A DNA stretch of 14,682 nucleotides, taken from positions 2,333,147 through 2,347,828 of the forward strand of contig CP070644.1 of assembly GCA_020354155.1 (NCBI GenBank), in the 5' to 3' direction. This document shows positions 1 to 7,275 of the stretch, in pieces (positions within the stretch are counted from its first letter, which is position 1; every line of letters starts with the position of its first letter). The notes under the pieces were generated by a model, which searched no databases, was not told the DNA's origin, and saw only the letters and a program-made list of their open reading frames with translations. The translations under genes were made by a program, and so were the position numbers. This DNA is from Nitrospiraceae bacterium (GTDB lineage: Bacteria > Nitrospirota > Thermodesulfovibrionia > UBA6902).

Positions 1-2
1 CC

Positions 3-80
3 CAGAGCGGAATTCTGTTCATTGTACCTGAGACTGACATAACAGAAAAATTAATCAAGAAGTTTAACAGTATGAAATAG
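3..80 (+). CDS. OmpH/Skp-family periplasmic chaperone, 3' end only
   Basis: Only the last 25 codons are in the window, in the frame starting at base 3 and ending at the TAG at 78-80; the gene begins beyond the left edge. The visible tail contains FIVPETDITEKLIKKFNSMK, which resembles the C-terminus of OmpH/Skp chaperones (a hydrophobic strand, then a D-[IL]-T-x-x-[VIL]-I-K-x-[FL]-N motif). Skp-type proteins are periplasmic trimers that carry unfolded outer-membrane proteins to the BAM complex. Position supports the call: in many Gram-negative genomes bamA and ompH/skp directly precede lpxD, as here. The evidence is a short tail plus synteny, so the family is likely but not proven. Confidence 0.6.
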   Translation, partial: QSGILFIVPETDITEKLIKKFNSMK

Positions 81-116
81 AGGTCATTCAGGTCTCTGCG
101 CAATTTACCGCAAGCA

Positions 117-157
117 CTGAAATAGAATATACCTTTTTATTTCAGTTCTATTTCCAG
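117..157 (+). promoter_or_regulatory. Two mutually exclusive hairpins in the lpxD leader
   Basis: CTGAAATA (117-124) pairs perfectly with TATTTCAG (138-145). The extended segment CTGAAATAGAA (117-127) can instead pair with TTCTATTTCCAG (146-157) with one bulged base. The two right arms are a tandem imperfect repeat, so only one helix can form at a time. The second helix ends two bases before the lpxD ATG, and there is no recognisable Shine-Dalgarno sequence there. This is seen directly; a regulatory role is inference. Confidence 0.35.
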
Positions 158-159
158 TA

Positions 160-1182
160 ATGAAACTGAAAGCACTCGCAGATATAGTTGACGGAAGGAT
201 AGCCGGTGATCCTGAGACGGACATTACCGGTGTGGCCGGTATTCAGGAAGCCGGACAGGGAGACATAACGTACCTTGCTGATAAAAAGAACGTCTCTGCC
301 CTTGATGGACTTCAGGCATCGGCTGTTTTTGTTCATGACAATATAGAGAACATATCATTAAACATGGTCATTGTTGAGAATCCACAATATGCCTTTGCAA
401 AGGCTCTTGAGGTGTTTCACAAAAAATCCCTCCAGCCCGGTGGCGTGAGTGAACAGGCAGTTATATGCAGCGGGGTACAGACCGGGAAGGATGTAACCGT
501 CTATCCAGCAGCATATATCAGCAGCAATGTAGTGATAGGCGACGGGGTAACCATATTCCCCGGAGTCTTTGTAGGAGAGGACACCACTATCGGGGATAAC
601 ACCTTTATATATCCGAATGTTACCGTCAGGGAAGGGGTACGGATTGGCAAGGGTGTCATTATCCATGCAGGAGCAGTAATTGGCGCCGACGGCTTTGGAT
701 ATGTCCAGGAGAAAGGGATACACTACAAGATCCCCCAGGTGGGAGGAGTGATTATTGAAGATAATGTTGAAATTGGGGCAAATGTAATAATTGACAGGGC
801 TACAACGGGAAATACTGTTGTAGGCAGCGGTACCAAGATAGACAACCTCGTTCAGATAGCCCATAATGTCAAAATCGGCAAAAATTGTATAATAGTTGCT
901 CAGGTTGGAATCAGCGGCAGCGTAGAGATAGGGGACGGGACCATTCTCGGGGGCCAGGTCGGTATTAAAGACCATATAAAGATAGGAAAGAATGTGATGG
1001 TAGCTGCCCAGGCCGGCGTGATCAGTAATTTATCTGAAGGACAGATATATTCCGGAAGCCCTGCCCTCCCCCATCATACATCTCTCCGTGTAAACAGAAC
1101 GTTCACCCGGTTGCCGGAATTAGCGAAAAAAGTCCAGAAACTTGAAAAACTGGTCTCGAAGGAGGAGAACTCAGATGATTGA
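160..1182 (+). CDS. lpxD: UDP-3-O-acylglucosamine N-acyltransferase LpxD
   Basis: This enzyme catalyses the third step of lipid A synthesis: transfer of a hydroxyacyl chain from ACP to the 2-amino group of the UDP-3-acyl-glucosamine intermediate, in the cytoplasm. The protein has 340 residues, normal for the family. An N-terminal uridine-binding domain (about 1-100) is followed by a left-handed beta-helix of hexapeptide repeats (about 105-290, many IGxx steps) and a C-terminal helix rich in Lys and Glu. The catalytic histidine is H235 in VQIAHNVKIG, matching H239 of E. coli LpxD; the N-terminal MKLKALADIVDG is typical. The start at 160 is chosen because an in-frame stop lies at 118-120 and no ATG, GTG or TTG intervenes. 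No Shine-Dalgarno sequence is visible. The 3' end overlaps fabZ by 8 bases. If the GnnA/GnnB assignment downstream is right, the true substrate is the 3-N-acyl diamino sugar. Confidence 0.96.
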   Translation: MKLKALADIVDGRIAGDPETDITGVAGIQEAGQGDITYLADKKNVSALDGLQASAVFVHDNIENISLNMVIVENPQYAFAKALEVFHKKSLQPGGVSEQAVICSGVQTGKDVTVYPAAYISSNVVIGDGVTIFPGVFVGEDTTIGDNTFIYPNVTVREGVRIGKGVIIHAGAVIGADGFGYVQEKGIHYKIPQVGGVIIEDNVEIGANVIIDRATTGNTVVGSGTKIDNLVQIAHNVKIGKNCIIVAQVGISGSVEIGDGTILGGQVGIKDHIKIGKNVMVAAQAGVISNLSEGQIYSGSPALPHHTSLRVNRTFTRLPELAKKVQKLEKLVSKEENSDD

Positions 1183-1606
1183 TAGCAGGGAAATAAAAAA
1201 TATACTGCCGCACCGGTTCCCCTTTCTTTTAGTTGACAAGGTCATCGAACTTGAACCAGAGGTGCGGGCTGTGGGAATCAAAAATGTAACAATTAATGAA
1301 CAGTTCTTCCAGGGACACTTCCCTGAGTTTCCAATTATGCCAGGTGTTCTCATTGTAGAGGCAATGGCACAGGTTGCCGGTATACTGGCCAAGCGATCCG
1401 GAGCAGAAGGCAACACAGTCTATTTTATGGCTATTGATAAGGTTAAATTCAGGAAACCTGTTGTACCCGGTGATCAGATTCGATTTGATGTGACTATCGT
1501 TCAGCATAGGAACGCTGTGTGGAAGTTCGCCGGCAAGGCCTTTGTTGATGACAACGTGGTATCAGAAGCGGAATTCACTGCTATGGTCTCGGAAGAGGAG
1601 CTGTAA
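1175..1606 (+). CDS. fabZ: 3-hydroxyacyl-ACP dehydratase FabZ
   Basis: FabZ dehydrates (3R)-hydroxyacyl-ACP to trans-2-enoyl-ACP in type II fatty acid synthesis. It competes with LpxA and LpxD for hydroxyacyl-ACP, the usual reason for its place in lpx operons. The hot-dog fold shows LPHRFPFLLVD (residues 11-21) and the active-site helix region with H48 in GHFPEFPIMPG and E62 in VEAMAQ. The length of 143 residues is typical. I chose the ATG at 1175 because it has a strong ribosome site (AAGGAGGAG, 1159-1167) at good spacing and gives the usual N-terminus MIDSREIKNILPHR. An in-frame ATG at 1142 would add 11 residues with no family counterpart and no ribosome site. The gene starts inside lpxD (8-base overlap), implying coupled translation, and ends one base before lpxA. 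Confidence 0.96.
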   Translation: MIDSREIKNILPHRFPFLLVDKVIELEPEVRAVGIKNVTINEQFFQGHFPEFPIMPGVLIVEAMAQVAGILAKRSGAEGNTVYFMAIDKVKFRKPVVPGDQIRFDVTIVQHRNAVWKFAGKAFVDDNVVSEAEFTAMVSEEEL

Positions 1607-1607
1607 G

Positions 1608-2387
1608 ATGGCAAAACCAAAAATACATCCGACAGCAATAGTTGAGCCAGACGCAAAAATTGCCGACGGCGCGGAGATTGGGCCCTTCTGCATAGTCGGG
1701 AAAAAAGTCAAGATCGGTAAAAATACAAAGTTCACCTCAAATGTTGTGATAGAGCATACGGAAATAGGGAAAGACTGCACGGTCTACCCCTTTACATCAA
1801 TCGGTCTGCCTCCGCAGGACATCCGCTATAAGGGCGAGAAGACCAAGGTAAAGATAGGGAATAACAATGTCATACGGGAATACAGCACGATTCACCGTGC
1901 ATCTGTAAGCGGAGACAAGATAACGAGCATAGGCGATGACAATTTCTTCATGGCCTATGTCCATATCGCTCATGACTGTAAGGTAGGCAATAACGTAATC
2001 ATGGCCAACGCATCCACTCTCGGCGGCCATGTTACCGTGGATGATTACTGCTTCCTTGGAGGACTCGTTGCAGTCCATCAGTTCTCACGGATCGGAGCCT
2101 ATTCAATGGTCGGAGGCTTCAGCGCCATTACGAAAGATATCCCTCCCTACACGACAGCTTCCGGGGACCGGGCAAAACTCTATGGTTTGAACGCCATTGG
2201 CCTCAAACGGCAGAACTTCAGCGACTCTCAGGTCCGCAGTCTGAAGCAGGCCTACAAACTGCTCTTCCGAAGTAAATTGACTGTAAAAGAAGCAATAGCC
2301 CTGCTCAGGCAGGAAGGGAATCTTTCAGAGGAAGTACGTAATCTCATTGATTTCATAGAGGAGAACAAAAGAGGCATATGCCGCTGA
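1608..2387 (+). CDS. lpxA: UDP-N-acetylglucosamine (or diamino sugar) acyltransferase LpxA
   Basis: LpxA performs the first acylation of lipid A synthesis, moving a hydroxyacyl chain from ACP to position 3 of the UDP-sugar. The protein has 259 residues: a left-handed beta-helix (about 5-190) and a C-terminal helical domain (about 195-259) containing the family signature GLNAIGLKRQNFS. The catalytic base is H122 in HIAHDC (H125 in E. coli). By position, G170 in MVGGF matches G173 of E. coli LpxA, the ruler residue whose small side chain permits longer (about C14) acyl chains. The usual TIHRGT segment reads TIHRAS and the following GGG is SGD, changes near the sugar-binding region. The start at 1608 has GAGGAG (1595-1600) at ideal spacing; the in-frame ATG at 1542 lies well inside fabZ and has no ribosome site. 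The 3' end overlaps lpxI by 10 bases. With gnnA/gnnB present, the substrate may be UDP-GlcNAc3N rather than UDP-GlcNAc. Confidence 0.95.
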   Translation: MAKPKIHPTAIVEPDAKIADGAEIGPFCIVGKKVKIGKNTKFTSNVVIEHTEIGKDCTVYPFTSIGLPPQDIRYKGEKTKVKIGNNNVIREYSTIHRASVSGDKITSIGDDNFFMAYVHIAHDCKVGNNVIMANASTLGGHVTVDDYCFLGGLVAVHQFSRIGAYSMVGGFSAITKDIPPYTTASGDRAKLYGLNAIGLKRQNFSDSQVRSLKQAYKLLFRSKLTVKEAIALLRQEGNLSEEVRNLIDFIEENKRGICR

Positions 2388-3250
2388 AGGCATACCCCCT
2401 GTCAAATGGATCAAAGACCCTCGGGATCATTGCAGGCATGGGCCGTCTGCCATTAGCGATTGCATCGGAAGCAAAGAAAATGGGCTACAGGGTTGTCGGT
2501 ATCTCATTGCAGCCTCCTGGTGATACATCGCTCAAACCTCATGTGGACAGTTTCCATATCTCCAAAGTCAGTAAACTGGGCAGTCTTATATCCCTGATGC
2601 AGAAGAACGATGTACGGGACGCTGTCATGGCCGGCAAAGTGCCGAAGAGTATCCTCTATCAAAACAAGTTGAGCCTTATCCCTGATATGAAAATGGCCAA
2701 ACTGCTCTTTTCAATTAAGGACCGTGCTGATGATACAATTCTCAAGGCCATTGTCAGCGAGATAGAAAAAAACGGTATAACCATCCATGAAACTACCGCC
2801 TTCACCGGAGACCTTATGGCTCCTGAAGGCGTGATGACCAGGAACAGGCCCACGAAGGAGGAAATGCAGGACATTGGTTTTGGGTGGAATATTGCCAAGA
2901 AGATGGGAGAGCTTGATATAGGTCAAACCGTCGTTGTAAAAGACCTTGCGGTTATGGCAATTGAAGCAATTGAGGGGACTGATGAAGCAGTCGTGCGTGG
3001 AGGACGTCTTGCGGTCAAAGGGGCCGTTGTTGTCAAGGTGAGCAAGCCGCAGCAGGACATGCGTTTTGATGTCCCCGTTGTCGGCACAAACACCCTCCAT
3101 TCGATGATCAAAACGTCAGCCCGGGTGCTGGCCATAGAGGCGGAAAAATGTATCATTGTGGACAGGGATGCCTTTATTCAGGAAGCCGACAGCAATGGTA
3201 TTGCAATAATCGGTATCGACAGTGAAAGTGCGGACCATATAACCGTATGA
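2378..3250 (+). CDS. lpxI: UDP-2,3-diacylglucosamine pyrophosphatase LpxI (DUF1009)
   Basis: LpxI hydrolyses UDP-2,3-diacylglucosamine to lipid X and UMP, replacing LpxH in alpha- and deltaproteobacteria and several other phyla. The protein has 290 residues. The N-terminal domain carries LGIIAGMGRLPLAIA (15-29). The C-terminal domain carries LMAPEGVMT (146-154), IGQTVVVKD (181-189), VEAIEGTDEA-like residues (196-204) and QDMRFDVPVVG (226-236), the conserved acidic catalytic region (D227/D231; an aspartate here is essential in the Caulobacter enzyme). The start at 2378 overlaps lpxA by 10 bases. It has only a short GAGG close upstream, so about ten N-terminal residues are uncertain; conservation begins near residue 13. 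The 3' end overlaps the next gene by four bases (ATGA). No lpxH is visible in the window. Confidence 0.93.
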   Translation: MPLKAYPLSNGSKTLGIIAGMGRLPLAIASEAKKMGYRVVGISLQPPGDTSLKPHVDSFHISKVSKLGSLISLMQKNDVRDAVMAGKVPKSILYQNKLSLIPDMKMAKLLFSIKDRADDTILKAIVSEIEKNGITIHETTAFTGDLMAPEGVMTRNRPTKEEMQDIGFGWNIAKKMGELDIGQTVVVKDLAVMAIEAIEGTDEAVVRGGRLAVKGAVVVKVSKPQQDMRFDVPVVGTNTLHSMIKTSARVLAIEAEKCIIVDRDAFIQEADSNGIAIIGIDSESADHITV

Positions 3251-4182
3251 TTAATGTGGCAGTTATCGGAGTTGGATCAATTGGCATTCATCATGCGCGC
3301 ATTTTTTCAGCAATTGAAGGTGTCAATCTCACTGCTATCGTTGATTCAGATGCTGCAAGGGCACAGGAAGTAGGACAGAAATATAACTGCGCCGTACTTG
3401 ATAATTACCATGAAATCATGGATTCAGTGGACGCCGTAAGCATTGCCGCTCCGACGACCTTTCATTATAAGATTGCCATGGATTTCCTCCGGCACGGTAA
3501 AGGCATACTGGTTGAAAAACCTGTGACAACAACGATCGAAGAAGCAGACAGACTCATTGAAGAGGCCGAAAAAAGGAATTGTGTCCTTCAGGTCGGCCAC
3601 CTTGAACGGTTCAATGCAGGGGTCTCCATGATCAGCGAAAAGGTCAGGGAGCCGCAATTTATAGAATCTCAGCGTCTCTCCCCTTTTTTGGGGAGAGGAA
3701 CAGACGTGGATGTCACTCTTGACTTAATGATACATGACATAGATATAATACTTAGTCTTGTAAACTCTGATATTGCGGATCTGCGGGCAACAGGGGCCCG
3801 GGTACTGACAGAGAATATTGATGTTGCTCATGCATGGATTGAATTTGAGAATGGGTGCATAGCTGAAGCAGTTACAAGCAGAATTGCTGAAGGCAAAGTC
3901 AGGCAGTTAAAGGTATTCCAGGAGAATGCTTTTTTAAATCTGGATTATCAGAGTCAGGAAATAACCTGTCATACAAAGCGTGCCGGGCTGGTTGAAAAGG
4001 AAACCATAAAACCGGAAGAGAAAGAGCCTCTCAAGGAACAGCTCATTGCTTTTATCGATTGCGTGAGGAACAACACAAAGCCGCTCGTATCGGGACAGGA
4101 GGGAAGGGAAGCGTTGAAAGTTGCATTAAAAATATCGGGACTTGTTAATGAACGACTTGAGATTGGACAGGAAAGAGGATGA
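3247..4182 (+). CDS. gnnA: Gfo/Idh/MocA-family sugar-nucleotide dehydrogenase, probable UDP-GlcNAc 3-dehydrogenase GnnA
   Basis: This 311-residue NAD(P)-dependent oxidoreductase has an N-terminal Rossmann fold, with IGVGSIGIHHARIF (7-20) containing GxGxxG and an acidic D33 ending strand 2. The family EKP motif is E90-K91-P92, with K91 the expected catalytic lysine, and LDLMIHDIDI (158-167) holds the second conserved site, H163. The C-terminal alpha/beta domain runs from about 120. In Acidithiobacillus ferrooxidans and Leptospira, GnnA oxidises the 3-hydroxyl of UDP-GlcNAc so that GnnB can aminate it. The assignment here rests on position: it overlaps lpxI by four bases and the aminotransferase gene by four bases. 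A similar dehydrogenase without an aminotransferase partner also occurs in lpx clusters, so the adjacent DegT gene is the key support. A WlbA-like enzyme for O-antigen sugars is the main alternative. Confidence 0.75.
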   Translation: MINVAVIGVGSIGIHHARIFSAIEGVNLTAIVDSDAARAQEVGQKYNCAVLDNYHEIMDSVDAVSIAAPTTFHYKIAMDFLRHGKGILVEKPVTTTIEEADRLIEEAEKRNCVLQVGHLERFNAGVSMISEKVREPQFIESQRLSPFLGRGTDVDVTLDLMIHDIDIILSLVNSDIADLRATGARVLTENIDVAHAWIEFENGCIAEAVTSRIAEGKVRQLKVFQENAFLNLDYQSQEITCHTKRAGLVEKETIKPEEKEPLKEQLIAFIDCVRNNTKPLVSGQEGREALKVALKISGLVNERLEIGQERG

Positions 4183-5303
4183 CTGAAAGTACACATCATA
4201 TGACACATGTTCCCATGCTTGACCTCAAGGCACAGTACATGCCTTTGCGGGAAGAGATTGAGAACGCCTTTAGCAATATTCTTGACAGTGGACGCTTTGT
4301 CCTTGGAGAAAATGTTGCTTCTTTTGAAAAGGAAATTGCTGCATACCATGGGGTCATCGGTGCTGTAGGACTGGCATCAGGCACGGACGCGCTTCATCTC
4401 AGCCTGAAATCACTTGATATCACGTCAGGAGACGAAGTAATAACAACGCCTTTCACTTTCATTGCAACTGCAGAAGCAATTACGTACGTAAACGCAAAAC
4501 CTGTATTTGTTGATATTGACAGGAACACCCTGAATATGGATCCCGCTCAGATAGAAGACAAAATAACGGAGCGGACAAAGGCGATCCTCATTGTACACCT
4601 CTTTGGACAGCCGGCGGAAATGGATGAGATTATGGCCATTGCCAGACGACACAATCTCAGGGTCGTTGAAGACTGCGCTCAGTCCTTTGGTGCAAAATAC
4701 GAAGGTGCTCCCATAGGCAGTTTCGGCGATACCAGTTGTTTCAGTTTTTATCCCAGCAAAAACCTGGGCGCCCATGGTGACGGCGGCATGATGATTTCCG
4801 ATAATGCAAAACTATGTAAAAAGGTAGAGCTTCTCCGCAATCATGGTACTGTTGGGCCCTACATTCATGATTTTATCGGCTTTAACAGCAGGCTTGATGA
4901 AATACAGGCTGCCATTTTGAGAATTAAATTTAAATATATTGATGAGTATATTGCAAAACGCCGCAATCTGGCCAGCCTCTACACTTCAATATTAAACGGC
5001 GTTGTACAGTGCCCTCTGGAGATAGAAAACAGAAAACATGTTTACCATCAATATACGATCAGAACGCCCTTGAGGGATAAGATCCAGCAGGATCTCGCTG
5101 ATCACGCAATATCCTCTGTCGTGTATTACCCGATGCCGCTACACCTTCAAAAGGCCTTTGATTATCTTGGCTATGGCAAAGGCAGTTTTCCCGAAGCAGA
5201 AGCTGCTGCAGAGGATGTACTCTCTCTCCCTATTTATCCGGAACTTGCACCGGAAACAGTGGACTATATTGGACGAACAATTGTAAAGGCTGTTCAGGGC
5301 TGA
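4179..5303 (+). CDS. gnnB: DegT/DnrJ/EryC1-family PLP aminotransferase, probable UDP-3-keto-GlcNAc transaminase GnnB
   Basis: This 374-residue fold-type I sugar aminotransferase shows the PLP-lysine motif SFYPSKNLGAHGDGGM (189-204, internal aldimine K194), VVEDCAQSFGA (162-172, D165 facing the pyridine nitrogen), LASGTDALHLSL (65-76, phosphate-binding loop) and HLFGQPA near residue 140. It would transfer an amino group, usually from glutamate, to the 3-keto sugar made by the preceding dehydrogenase, giving UDP-GlcNAc3N, the substrate for LpxA in organisms with fully amide-linked primary acyl chains. The start at 4179 overlaps the dehydrogenase stop (ATGA) and is preceded by AGGAAAGAGG; a second in-frame ATG at 4200 lacks a ribosome site. 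It is the last gene of the operon and faces mltD across 19 bases. The enzyme class is certain; the exact substrate is inferred from position, with perosamine- or Wlb-type aminotransferases as alternatives. Confidence 0.78.
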   Translation: MTESTHHMTHVPMLDLKAQYMPLREEIENAFSNILDSGRFVLGENVASFEKEIAAYHGVIGAVGLASGTDALHLSLKSLDITSGDEVITTPFTFIATAEAITYVNAKPVFVDIDRNTLNMDPAQIEDKITERTKAILIVHLFGQPAEMDEIMAIARRHNLRVVEDCAQSFGAKYEGAPIGSFGDTSCFSFYPSKNLGAHGDGGMMISDNAKLCKKVELLRNHGTVGPYIHDFIGFNSRLDEIQAAILRIKFKYIDEYIAKRRNLASLYTSILNGVVQCPLEIENRKHVYHQYTIRTPLRDKIQQDLADHAISSVVYYPMPLHLQKAFDYLGYGKGSFPEAEAAAEDVLSLPIYPELAPETVDYIGRTIVKAVQG

Positions 5304-5322
5304 CCGCTGCAGCAGGCGTGGT

Positions 5323-7011
5323 TTATTCCGACACTTTCAGAACCTGACCAACCTGCAGACGGGTCGTCTTCAGGTTGTTTATCCTTTTCAGCTTCTTTGT
5401 GTTGGTATTGAACCTTTTTGCAATAAGCCAGAGTGAATCCCCTTTTTTAATACGGTACTTCCCGTCTTGAGGAATGGCTTCAGCAGAGGCATAGAGGGCA
5501 TGGACTGACTTTCTCCCAACAGGAATTTTCAGTTTTTGTCCTGCTCTGATAAAATGCTTCTTCCTGATATTGTTCATTCTCATGATTGCCCTGACAGATG
5601 TGTGGTATTTCAGGGCAAGCACGGAAAGGGTTTCCCCGCTTCTTACACGATGGTAAACAAATTCACTTCGTGGCGGCTCCCACTTTGGTATAGTGTCAAT
5701 TCTTGCAAGAAGCATTTCGCCCATTCCTTCATGGACCCGCAATGTATACTGGCTCGGTGGAGTCGAATAGCGTCTCAGTTCAGGATTCAGCTCTTTCAGC
5801 TCCTGCAGGGAAACTTCGAGTTTGGACGCAATGTCCGAAATTTTGACCGGCTTTTCAATAGATATTGTTTCAAATCGAACCGGGCTGTCAGGTTCTGGCA
5901 GATCAATTCCATATTTTTCCGGGTCTTTGAGGATATGCAGCGTCGCCAGATATCTTGGAACATACTGTGCCGTCTCAAAGGGAAGTTTCTCATAGAGGTC
6001 CCAGAAATTGTCGAGGTAGTTCACTCTCTGTTTCCTGATTACATTCAGGACCCGCCCTTCACCGCAGTTGTAACCTGCCAGAACAGTAGTCCAGTCACCA
6101 AATATCTGGTGGAGCTCTTTCAGATAGGATATTGCAGCTTCTGTAGATTTTTCAGGATCAAGCCTCTCATCAACCCAGGTATTTCTTTTGAGGCCAAACT
6201 TGTAGCCCGTCGAAGGGATGAACTGCCACAACCCAAGTGCACGAGCCCGGGACAGGGCCTTGACCTTGAATCCGCTCTCAATAAGCGGAAGCCATGACAA
6301 CTCCTCCGGCATGCCGGCCTCTTTCAGTGCTGTTACAATCTTTTCCCTGTACTTGCCCGAGCGCCTGTATGATTCCTGGAAAAACTTTTTTTCCCTTCCC
6401 TGAAACCGCTTGATCTGCTTCTCAACATGTTCATTCATTGTCAGGGGGATTTCATTGTGATTACCATTCACTGCAGTATACCGTGATGCATAAATTTCCA
6501 GAATCCTTTTTGATATCGTGATCCTGAGATCTTCTTTTTGCTGGATAAGTTCGGGTTCATTCACGGCATCAACTTTCAGCACACAGGTATATGCCTCATC
6601 CAGAGCATCAAGGGCCTTGTCCAGGTGGCCCTCAGACCAGAACTCCTGGGATGCATTGCAGAACTCAAGGGCTGAGTCAAGGAGTTCCTGACTGCTTACT
6701 TCAACTATCCGGTCTTCCTGCCTGAGAGGTTCTTCATATTTACTATTTTGCAGGTTGACCCCATCGGTAAGGGCAATGAAATCGTCTTCATTTAATGATG
6801 TGCCAGTAAACTGCCTGCCCGGCACCAGCTCACCGCTGCCTGTCAGGAGTTCCCCCTCTTGAGTTGGATGAACATCCGGCAAAGCGCCCTGCCTGGAAGG
6901 AATGTCTGCAGTCAATTCATTCCCTTTCATGGCCTGCTTATTTTGAAGAGAACAGCCTGCCAGGAGGACAGATACAATAAGAATGATCGTTGCAGTTAGT
7001 AAATGTCTCAT
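5323..7011 (-). CDS. mltD: MltD-like membrane-bound lytic murein transglycosylase with LysM domains
   Basis: This 562-residue outer-membrane lipoprotein would cleave the MurNAc-GlcNAc bond of peptidoglycan with 1,6-anhydro ring formation. The signal peptide ends in lipobox LAGC with lipidated C20. A poorly conserved linker (20-110) and a helical region (110-215) precede the SLT domain (about 222-345). The catalytic glutamate is E245 in LPLIESGF, followed by the family motifs ALGLWQFIPSTG (258-269) and LAGYNCGEGRV (311-321). A divergent LysM-like segment lies at about 380-428, and two clear LysM domains at about 454-497 and 518-560 bind glycan. The start gives the full signal peptide; no good ribosome site precedes it. 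The gene is monocistronic, convergent with the lipid A operon and divergent from the reductase gene at 7276. The family is clear; MltD versus a close relative is by domain order. Confidence 0.93.
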   Translation of the reverse strand: MRHLLTATIILIVSVLLAGCSLQNKQAMKGNELTADIPSRQGALPDVHPTQEGELLTGSGELVPGRQFTGTSLNEDDFIALTDGVNLQNSKYEEPLRQEDRIVEVSSQELLDSALEFCNASQEFWSEGHLDKALDALDEAYTCVLKVDAVNEPELIQQKEDLRITISKRILEIYASRYTAVNGNHNEIPLTMNEHVEKQIKRFQGREKKFFQESYRRSGKYREKIVTALKEAGMPEELSWLPLIESGFKVKALSRARALGLWQFIPSTGYKFGLKRNTWVDERLDPEKSTEAAISYLKELHQIFGDWTTVLAGYNCGEGRVLNVIRKQRVNYLDNFWDLYEKLPFETAQYVPRYLATLHILKDPEKYGIDLPEPDSPVRFETISIEKPVKISDIASKLEVSLQELKELNPELRRYSTPPSQYTLRVHEGMGEMLLARIDTIPKWEPPRSEFVYHRVRSGETLSVLALKYHTSVRAIMRMNNIRKKHFIRAGQKLKIPVGRKSVHALYASAEAIPQDGKYRIKKGDSLWLIAKRFNTNTKKLKRINNLKTTRLQVGQVLKVSE

Positions 7012-7105
7012 AGGCAGTTGTTTTTAAAATGCATATTTAATACCATGATCAGCCTTTCTATATGTATCGGCTTTAAATAATATTTCTTTATACCAAAGCC
7101 ACTAT

Positions 7106-7144
7106 TAAAAAAATGATGGCTCCCTGCACTGCAACAGCCATCAT
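7106..7144 (-). terminator. Hairpin with T-tract on the minus strand, terminator-like
   Basis: ATGATGGCT (7113-7121) and AGCCATCAT (7136-7144) form a perfect 9-base-pair stem. On the minus strand the loop can add a TGC/GCA mini-stem, and the 3' arm runs directly into seven T (7106-7112), the layout of an intrinsic terminator. No gene on this strand ends here: it lies 100 bases upstream of mltD. It could therefore be an attenuator in the mltD leader, the end of a short RNA, or a 5' stabilising hairpin. The stem is A+T-rich, so strength is uncertain. Confidence 0.5.
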
Positions 7145-7156
7145 AAAACTTCTTTC

Positions 7157-7185
7157 ATTTTACCCATATAGTCATGATAATGCAA
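7157..7185 (-). promoter_or_regulatory. Candidate promoter for mltD
   Basis: On the minus strand TTGCAT (7185-7180) is separated by 17 bases from TAAAAT (7162-7157). The -10 matches the sigma-70 consensus at 5 of 6 positions, the -35 at 3 of 6. Transcription would begin near 7150, so the RNA would open with the hairpin at 7144-7113. This is consensus matching by eye only. Confidence 0.3.
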
Positions 7186-7237
7186 CTGTTCAGGATATAA
7201 CACAAAGTAATATAGTCCAAATTACGATGCGCTGCAG

Positions 7238-7266
7238 TTTACTTACGACCATCATTTTTATAAAAT
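7238..7266 (+). promoter_or_regulatory. Candidate promoter for the reductase-ACP-ketosynthase genes
   Basis: TTTACT (7238-7243; 4 of 6 to the -35 consensus), a 17-base spacer, and TAAAAT (7261-7266; 5 of 6 to the -10 consensus). The spacer contains CCATCATT (7249-7256), a third copy of the motif that forms the arms of the hairpin at 7113-7144, so a shared regulator is possible. Transcription would start near 7273, only a few bases before the ATG at 7276, implying a nearly leaderless message. That agrees with the absence of a ribosome site. Confidence 0.3.
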
Positions 7267-7275
7267 AGACGGGTC

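Noticed and set aside
358..975. Long open frame (205 codons) on the minus strand opposite lpxD
   Set aside because: It lies wholly antisense to a convincing LpxD beta-helix gene; its protein shows no domain, and repeated hexapeptide codons make antisense open frames likely.
1142..1174. Earlier in-frame ATG for fabZ
   Set aside because: It has no ribosome site, while the ATG at 1175 has a strong one and gives the family N-terminus.
1542..1607. Earlier in-frame ATG for lpxA, inside fabZ
   Set aside because: It would add 22 residues without family support; 1608 has GAGGAG at ideal spacing and follows the fabZ stop by one base.
5304..5322. Search for a bidirectional terminator between gnnB and mltD
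   Set aside because: Only a short GCTGCAGC palindrome is present; there is no stem followed by a T-tract.
5536..6297. 253-codon open frame on the plus strand opposite mltD
   Set aside because: It is antisense to the well-supported SLT domain, has no ribosome site, and its product is cysteine- and arginine-rich with no recognisable fold.
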